From assembly GCF_907164915.1 (NCBI RefSeq), contig NC_061867.1, forward strand, positions 28,434,308 through 28,498,307: a DNA stretch of 64,000 nucleotides, in the 5' to 3' direction. The stretch comes from Impatiens glandulifera. Taxonomy: Eukaryota > Streptophyta > Magnoliopsida > Ericales > Balsaminaceae. Within the stretch, counting starts at the first letter, position 1, and the number at the start of each line of letters is the position of its first letter. Positions 58,187-64,000 of the stretch are shown here, in pieces. Under the pieces are notes generated by a model. It was not told the DNA's origin, did no database searches, and saw nothing but the letters and a program-made list of their open reading frames with translations. The translations under genes and the position numbers were made by a program.

Positions 58187-59245
58187 CTAATATGGATAAA
58201 CTATAGCTTCACAAATCTTCTTTGGTTCAATTTGAGAAATAAATGTAGAATTGGCCATTTCATCCATCAGTTGACGTCTTGTCCTTCGAGGAGAAAAAGG
58301 ATTTCCGATTATCAATTCTGGTGGATGATTTATGTTCCATCTGAAGTTGGAACCAAGGGGATTGGTCATCTGAACCGGTGACACCGCGACATCCAAACTC
58401 TCAACTTCTTGTTGAATAGGAGTTTGCACATTTGGTTGAGCTTCAACCGGATCAGCCACAGGATCAGATAGAGCCATCCGCTTGTCCAAGATTTCTTCTT
58501 CTTCACTTACAGACTCAAGACTAGCCGCTTGCAGTCTGTCAGCAAGATCAATGGGTTCATTGGATTTGCTCTCAACAAGCTCATCAAACACTACATGAAG
58601 GGATTCCTCAACAGTCTGTGTTCTTTTGTTGTATACTCTATAAGCCTTGCTTACTGATGTGTATCCCAACATGAATCCCTCATTTACTTTAGCATCAAAA
58701 GCAGTCAAATAAACCTTTCCATTGTTATGGATAAAACATTTACACCCAAATATCTTAAAGTAAGAAACTGTGGGAATTCTCCCATAATACAGTTCATAGG
58801 GAGTTTTATGAAAACGTTTGTTAATTATTGACCGATTTTGTGTGTAGCAAGCAGTACTAATGGCTTCTGCCCAGAACCTCTGAGGAACATCTGATTCAGC
58901 AAGCATAGACCTCGCTGCTTCCTTCAGAGTTCTCACTCTTCTCTCAACAATACCGTTTTGCTGTGGAGTTATGGCACTAGACAACTCGTGCCTAATTCCA
59001 GTCTCCTCAAGATAAGGTGATAGGTATCTGTTAGTAAATTCAGTTCCCTGATCACTTCTGATACATGTGATATTTAAAGATTTCTGATTCTGAATCCCTT
59101 TAAATATCCTAATCAAGTTTTCAGTTGTTTTATCTTTTGATGGTAAAAATGCAACCCATGTAAAACGTGAAAAGTCATCAATAACAATTAAGGCAAATCT
59201 CATTCCTCCTATACTCTTTACAGGAATTGGACCAAAAAGATCCAT
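58187..59245 (-). CDS. pol: pol of E3b: integrase core and linker
   Basis: 352 codons; differs from E3a at two: Pro instead of Ser in MDLFGPI and Thr instead of Ala in NSTFIS. The DDE residues Asp2, Asp65 and Glu101 are kept. The TAA just before MDLFG and the TAG before RT are shared with E3a and so are older than the duplication. Confidence 0.88.
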   Translation of the reverse strand: MDLFGPIPVKSIGGMRFALIVIDDFSRFTWVAFLPSKDKTTENLIRIFKGIQNQKSLNITCIRSDQGTEFTNRYLSPYLEETGIRHELSSAITPQQNGIVERRVRTLKEAARSMLAESDVPQRFWAEAISTACYTQNRSIINKRFHKTPYELYYGRIPTVSYFKIFGCKCFIHNNGKVYLTAFDAKVNEGFMLGYTSVSKAYRVYNKRTQTVEESLHVVFDELVESKSNEPIDLADRLQAASLESVSEEEEILDKRMALSDPVADPVEAQPNVQTPIQQEVESLDVAVSPVQMTNPLGSNFRWNINHPPELIIGNPFSPRRTRRQLMDEMANSTFISQIEPKKICEAIVYPY

Positions 59246-59640
59246 ATGTAAAAGTTATAGGATACGGCTGGATTGTGATTTCCCTTTGTTTTTGAACGAT
59301 GATCTGCCCTGTTTGCCTAACTGGCAAGTAGTGCATATCTTGTCCTTTGAAAACTGAAGTTTGGGTAACCAATAACTAAATTGTTTGAACAGATGTTATT
59401 GATGGTTTTAAAATCAAATGGTTCAAACATTTATGCCATAACCATTTTTGGTCATTCTTGGCAATCATGCACATAGGGTCAGATGTCTCTTTTTTCCAAT
59501 TCATTTTATATGAGTTTCCTACTCTACTTCCAGTTAATAAAGTGTTTCCATCTTGGTCTTTAACTTAATCAGCATTAGTCAACTATGTGACAAACCATTA
59601 TCACATAGTTGACTAATGCTGATTAAGTTATAACACAGAT
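59246..59640 (-). pseudogene. pol of E3b: broken zinc-binding and pre-integrase part
   Basis: Same remains as 15899-16290: KICTTCQLGKQGR, CMIAKNDQKWLWHKCLNHL and SISQLCDNG, with a frame change and the foldback. Confidence 0.75.
59561..59630. repeat. perfect inverted repeat, 30-bp arms and 10-base loop, inside pol of E3b
   Basis: Arms 59561-59590 and 59601-59630, loop CAAACCATTA. Identical to the E3a inverted repeat. Confidence 0.92.
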
Positions 59641-59902
59641 TGTCAAAAAGTAATACGTCATTAATAGTTAGGTTACCATAGATAATCTTACCTTTACCCA
59701 TGGTCTTACCCTTCTTGTTGTCACCAAATGTGATCTTAGGTCCAGAGCAGTCTCAAGTATTAGTGAGAAGCCATCTGTTTCCTATCATATGCCTGGAACA
59801 TCCGCTATCAAGATACCATACAGATTTCTCCAGTCCTTCATTTATTTGTACCTACATAAATAGATATTTACAATATTTTGGTACCCAACTTCAATTGGGT
59901 CC
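59641..59902 (-). pseudogene. protease remnant of E3b and the gag-protease joint
   Basis: VWYLDSGCSRHM with the DSG motif, then a TGA. Upstream the frame reads GPN, a stop, SWVPKYCKYLFM, a stop, VQINEGLEKS, continuous with the gag end. The upstream part is missing from E3a. Confidence 0.7.
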
Positions 59903-60427
59903 TCAGTCAATCAGTCCTTTAGGAATCCATATTTGAGTTATTCTAATGGACTTCCCATTTTGTGTTGTGATTAATGCATAAGATTTTGACTTAGCAGATG
60001 ACTTCCTGCTAGCCACTGATCCTTTAATTTTTGAAGAAGGTTTTCTTTTAAAACTTCTTGACTTAGAGTCAGATTTTGAATTACCAGACTTATTAGCCTT
60101 TTCTAGCTTATTCCTAAGCCAGCTAACAATCGGTGGTACATAAACTATTTCATTTTTGAAAGCAACTTCATCATGAAAAGGATCAGATTCAATGTCAGTC
60201 ATACTTCTTTTGCCAAAACTCATTGGCTTAAGTTTGTCATTTTGTTTTGACTTTTTGCATGACAGATTAGGATCATTACTGTCAAATCCCAGTCCGGATC
60301 TAGATCTAGAAGGTTTCAACATGTTGATCTGATATTTGACAGCATCACCAGATATTGTCCATGCATTGACAATATAGTTTAGTCTCTTGTTTTCGGATGA
60401 AAGAGTTTGAATCTGTTCTTTGAGCAT
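59903..60427 (-). pseudogene. gag: gag C-terminal part of E3b, lost from E3a
   Basis: 174 codons in the same frame as the gag start and as pol: a coiled-coil-like start (MLKEQIQTLSSENKRLN), then a Lys/Ser/Arg-rich tail (FKRKPSSK), then ITQIWIPKG, a usual Copia pre-protease motif. Most of it (59835-60312) is the 478-base part deleted in E3a. An in-frame stop separates it from the N-terminal gag part. Confidence 0.75.
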
Positions 60428-60511
60428 CTCGTTCTCAGATTAGATCTTTGTTAAGTTTTCATCAAAAACGTTTGATTCAGATTCTTGGTTTGGAGAAAGA
60501 GCAGTTGATTC

Positions 60512-61069
60512 CTATTTAACTTTCATTTCATAAAAAGAGTCAGCTAACTTCTTGTACTCAATGTCCATTTCATTGAGTGCATTAGTTAATTCCTCGTTTG
60601 TAAATTCTGGTGCAGAGATATCATTTATCTTAGATTGGTCATCTGCCATCAGACATGTTACAGCTTCATTTTCTTTTTCGGCAGGAGGCTCCTCCGAATC
60701 ACTGTCAGCCCATCTGGACTTGTTCTGACTGCAAATGAATGCTTTTTGGTTCTTGTTTGCTTGAGAATTCACCCCGTGGATCTGGTTGAGCTTATCCCAT
60801 ATCTCTTTTGTAGTGGAACATGACTTGATCTCACAAAACATATTTGTGTTGGGTAATTGGAACAGAATGTTCTTAGCAATATTATCCAGGTTGTTGGTCA
60901 TCTTATCTTCAGTGGTCCACTCACTTCTTGGCTTTGAAATCTTTATGGGGCCATCGGTGATGGCACTCCACATATCATAGTCAATAGCAGCCAAGTGAGC
61001 TTGCATTCTTATCATCCAACAGTCGTAGTTGTCCTTTGACAAAAGAGGAATTTCATTGATGCAAGACAT
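60512..61069 (-). pseudogene. gag: gag of E3b (N-terminal part, internally deleted)
   Basis: Starts at the ATG at 61069 (MSCINEIPLL). Same internal loss after EIWDKLNQIHG as E3a, so no zinc knuckle. Ends at a TAG where E3a has TAT (Tyr), so this stop is younger than the duplication. A second stop shared with E3a follows at ENLTKI. Confidence 0.8.
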
Positions 61070-61104
61070 GTTTTGGGTTCTTGATGCTTGAGAATAGAAA
61101 CAGG

Positions 61105-61116
61105 GCTCTGATACCA
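61105..61116 (-). other. primer-binding site of E3b, initiator-Met tRNA type
   Basis: TGGTATCAGAGC on the minus strand, two bases from the 5' LTR. Confidence 0.92.
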
Positions 61117-61118
61117 AT

Positions 61119-63000
61119 TGATAGGATCGGCTTTATCGATAGAGACGGGGGTCTGACTAAGGATGAAGGCTTATGAAAAATAGTTTGAAAGAAATCTTGT
61201 TAGGGATTTAATTCGCTTTCTATTCTACACAAACTTGTGTAAACACTTGAAACGGATTCAAGGCGGAATTGTTTACTTGGGTTTGAAGCACAAGATGAAA
61301 TATGAAAAGATGACAGAAAAGAAGAACACAACAGTTTGTTTATGAATGTTCGGATAAACTCTCCTATGTCACCCTTTCTTCCAACCACCGGAAGGATTCA
61401 CTAAAAGATGATTAGAATCAAATACAGTTTACACACACTTAGCTCACTATTGAACATAACACTTTTTGTTCAATTACATGATGAAGAATATCACTCAGCT
61501 AAAGGTGCTTTGATTCTAGCTCTCTCTCGATTCACACACAGTACAATCAGAAAGAAGCTTCACAGTTTGAATTCAGTAAGCAAGATGATTGAGTAGTTTC
61601 TCTCTCTGCAAAATCAGATTGCTTGTTCGTTGTATTCGCTTGTTCGTGAGATAGATTGTCCGTTGTCCTTGAGATTTGTTAAATACTGAGCAGGAGCTAA
61701 CGGTCGAATCTTCAAGAATTATATGTGGCACTCTTCCATTGGAAAGCCTCCATTGTACACAGCAGGTTCTTAGCACAAGGATCGTGGCCGTACAGAATTG
61801 GTAGTGCACCAAATATTCCATCAGAGATGTACCTTCAAAACAAGTAATTTGAGGAAAATTCTCTTACGTGGCATTTCTTGATTGGATGTGTATAGATGCT
61901 GTACTAATCTTCACTAGAAAGTGGAGTAGAAGTAGGGTGCAACTATAGAACGTGGGTAGGAGATATGCTAGATTCAAGCGTACTACTTAAACTGAGCATT
62001 ATACGTATTTCAGTTAGACGGATTGTGAAAATCAGTCTAATGAAATAAGTCATCTCTTTCTAATAGAAAAACATCTATTAGACCGCCTGGTCTAATAGAA
62101 TTAGACTCGCGTCTAATTACAATATCCATTAGACGGTACGTCTAACTCCACTGAGTTAGACTACACGTCTAATTCCGGTTCTACCTCAGACTTGTCTGAA
62201 GGAGTTAGACGCACGTCTAACTTTCATTAATCAGACCACACGTCTAATTATTCAATAACCATTAGACTGGAACGTCTAACTCCACTGAGTTAGACTGGCA
62301 CGTCTAATTCCGGTTCTACCTCAGACTTGTCTGAAGGAGTTAGACGCACGTCTAACTTTCATTAATTAGACCACACGTCTAATTATTCAATAACCATTAG
62401 ACTGGCACGTCTAACTCCACTGAGTTAGACTGACACGTCTAATTCCGGTTCTACCTCAGACTTGTCTGAAGGAGTTAGACGCACCTCTAACTTTCATTTT
62501 CTATTAGACTACACGTCTAACTCCGATGAGTTAGACTGTACGTCTAATTCCGAATATCAATTAGACTACCCTTCTAATTACAAATATATTAGACTACACG
62601 TCTAACTCAGATGAGTTAGACTGTACATCTAATTCTATTAGACTTACGTCTAATTCCGTGTATTCATTAGATCTTCCGTCTAATTCTTTACATCTATTAG
62701 ACTACACGTCTAACTCCGATGAGTTAGACTGTACGTCTAATTCTATTAGACTCACGTCTAATTCCGTGTATTCATTAGACCATCCGTCTAATAACACGTT
62801 TATTAGACTACATGTCTTACTCCGATGAGTTAGACTGTACGTCTAATTATATGTAATGAAAGTCAAAATCGGTCTAATGACCCTCATTAGATCCAAGTCT
62901 CATAACATGTTGTCTCAATACACCTGTATTAAAACTCATAAGTTATTTCATCATAAGTGGTTAAATTATTTCAACCCTTAGTCAAAATAATTTGACCCAA
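61119..63000 (-). repeat. 5' LTR of E3b
   Basis: 1882 bp, same length as 17294-19175, with the same missing terminal CA at the outer end. Palindromic array at about 62010-62860. Confidence 0.88.
62010..62860. repeat. palindromic TTAGAC/GTCTAA repeat array in the E3b 5' LTR
   Basis: Counterpart of 18190-19030, three large units. Confidence 0.8.
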
Positions 63001-64000
63001 AGAGATAAAGTTTTTGGTTGAATCGTATTAAAACAATATCATGACTTATCTCAAGATATGGTTTTCGTTGAATCGTATAAAAACAATATCATGTACCTAT
63101 CGAGAGATATTGAGTTGGTTAAATTGTATAAAAACGATGTCATGTACCTATAGAGAGATAGGTTTTTTGCTTAAATATATAAACACCATGTCATGTATCT
63201 ATCTAGACATAGGTTTTTGGTAGATTCATATAAAACGATATGAAGTACCCATTAATAGATAAAGGTTTTGATTGAATCTTATAAAAACAATGTCAAATAC
63301 TTATCAAAATATAGGATTTTTGGTCAAATAATATAAAAATGTTGTCATGTACCTATCGATAGATAGAGTTTTAGGTTGAATCTTATAAAAATTTTGTCAT
63401 GTAACTAATTAAAAAAAGGGTTTTAATTGATTCATATAAACATGATGTCATGTACCTATGGAGAGATAGATTTTTTATTTAATTATATAAACATCATGTC
63501 ATGTACCTATCGAGAGATTGGTTTTTGGTAGATTCATATAAAAACGATGTCATGTACCTATCAATAGATAAAGTTCTTGGTTGAATCGTTTTAAAACAAT
63601 GTCAAATACTTATCAAAATATAGGATTTTTGGTCAAATCGTATAAAAATGTTGTCATGTACCTATCGATAGATAAAGTTTTTCGTTTAATCTTATAAAAA
63701 TATTGTCATGTAACTAATTAAAGAAAGGGTTTTTGATTAATTCATATAAACATGATGTCATGTACCTATCGAGAGATAGTGTTTTGGTTGAATCATATAG
63801 AAATGATGTAATGTATATATAGAGAGATAATGTTTTTGGTTGAATCATATAAATACGAGTCATGTACCTATTGAGAGATAATGTTTTTGGTGGAATCATA
63901 TAAAAACAATGTCATGTACCTATCGAGAGATAAAGTTTTTGGTTGAATCGTATAAAAACGATATCATAACCTATCTTAAGATATGGTTTTGGTTGAATCG
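63001..64000. repeat. satellite block S3, colinear with the start of S1
   Basis: 63001 to about 63455 matches 19176 to about 19630; then a jump, and about 63455-64000 matches about 20400-20950. Shows that the duplication of E3 includes flanking satellite. Confidence 0.9.

Larger units (their letters stand above)
52863..63000 (-). mobile_element. E3b: decayed Sirevirus-like Copia element, copy B with both LTRs
   Basis: Second copy of E3a, offset +43347 through pol and +43825 through gag and the 5' LTR. Both LTRs are present. It keeps the gag tail that E3a has lost. Flanks: CATGTAC on the left, AGAGATAAAG on the right, with no target-site duplication. It is broken by stops in gag, protease, the integrase-RT joint and the extra ORF. 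Confidence 0.92.

Noticed and set aside
52863..63000. E3b as a separate insertion of the same family
   Set aside because: Flanking satellite and the truncated LTR end are the same as in E3a, which independent insertions would not give.

Overview
This window is plant nuclear repeat DNA, most likely from an angiosperm. It holds no host housekeeping gene and no tRNA or rRNA gene. It consists of LTR retrotransposons of the Ty1/Copia superfamily set into a large AT-rich satellite array with a monomer of about 51-53 bp. The plant assignment rests on a primer-binding site matching plant initiator-Met tRNA, on Sirevirus-type reverse transcriptase and RNase H sequences, and on extra ORFs resembling the 'putative plant transposon protein' type.

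Layout. (1) 1-10282, element E1 (+ strand): the end of a Copia pol polyprotein, then three separate ORFs (ORF1, ORF2, ORF3) between pol and the 3' LTR. Each ORF has a TATA-like box shortly upstream. (2) 10283-19175, element E3a (- strand): a decayed Copia element with gag, pol and one extra ORF; E1 appears to sit inside its 3' LTR. (3) 19176-25822, satellite block S1. (4) 25823-31685, element E2 (+): a 5'-truncated relative of E1 carrying broken ORF1 and ORF3, no ORF2, and a 3' LTR. (5) 31686-52862, satellite block S2, with several higher-order repeats of about 1.85, 2.9 and 1.55 kb. (6) 52863-63000, element E3b (-): a second copy of E3a with both LTRs. (7) 63001-64000, satellite block S3, matching the start of S1.

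How it fits together. Both element families place extra protein genes after pol, in the sense direction. ORF1, ORF2, the N-terminus of ORF3 and the E3 extra ORF all share one domain: a TGLxxFL-like motif, an FF motif, an LPxxG motif, and a V/I-N-W-S/T motif 79-81 residues after LPxxG. This is the most unusual biology in the window: a retroelement carrying a small paralogous gene family with its own apparent promoters. ORF3 adds an acidic linker, coiled-coil-like segments and basic nuclear-localisation-like clusters.

History. E3a and E3b share a truncated 5'-LTR junction and the same flanking satellite, so they descend from one insertion that was later duplicated, plausibly as a tandem unit of about 43 kb. 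A satellite stretch near 20867 looks like the unoccupied version of that insertion site. All comparisons were made by eye; no alignment or database search was run.
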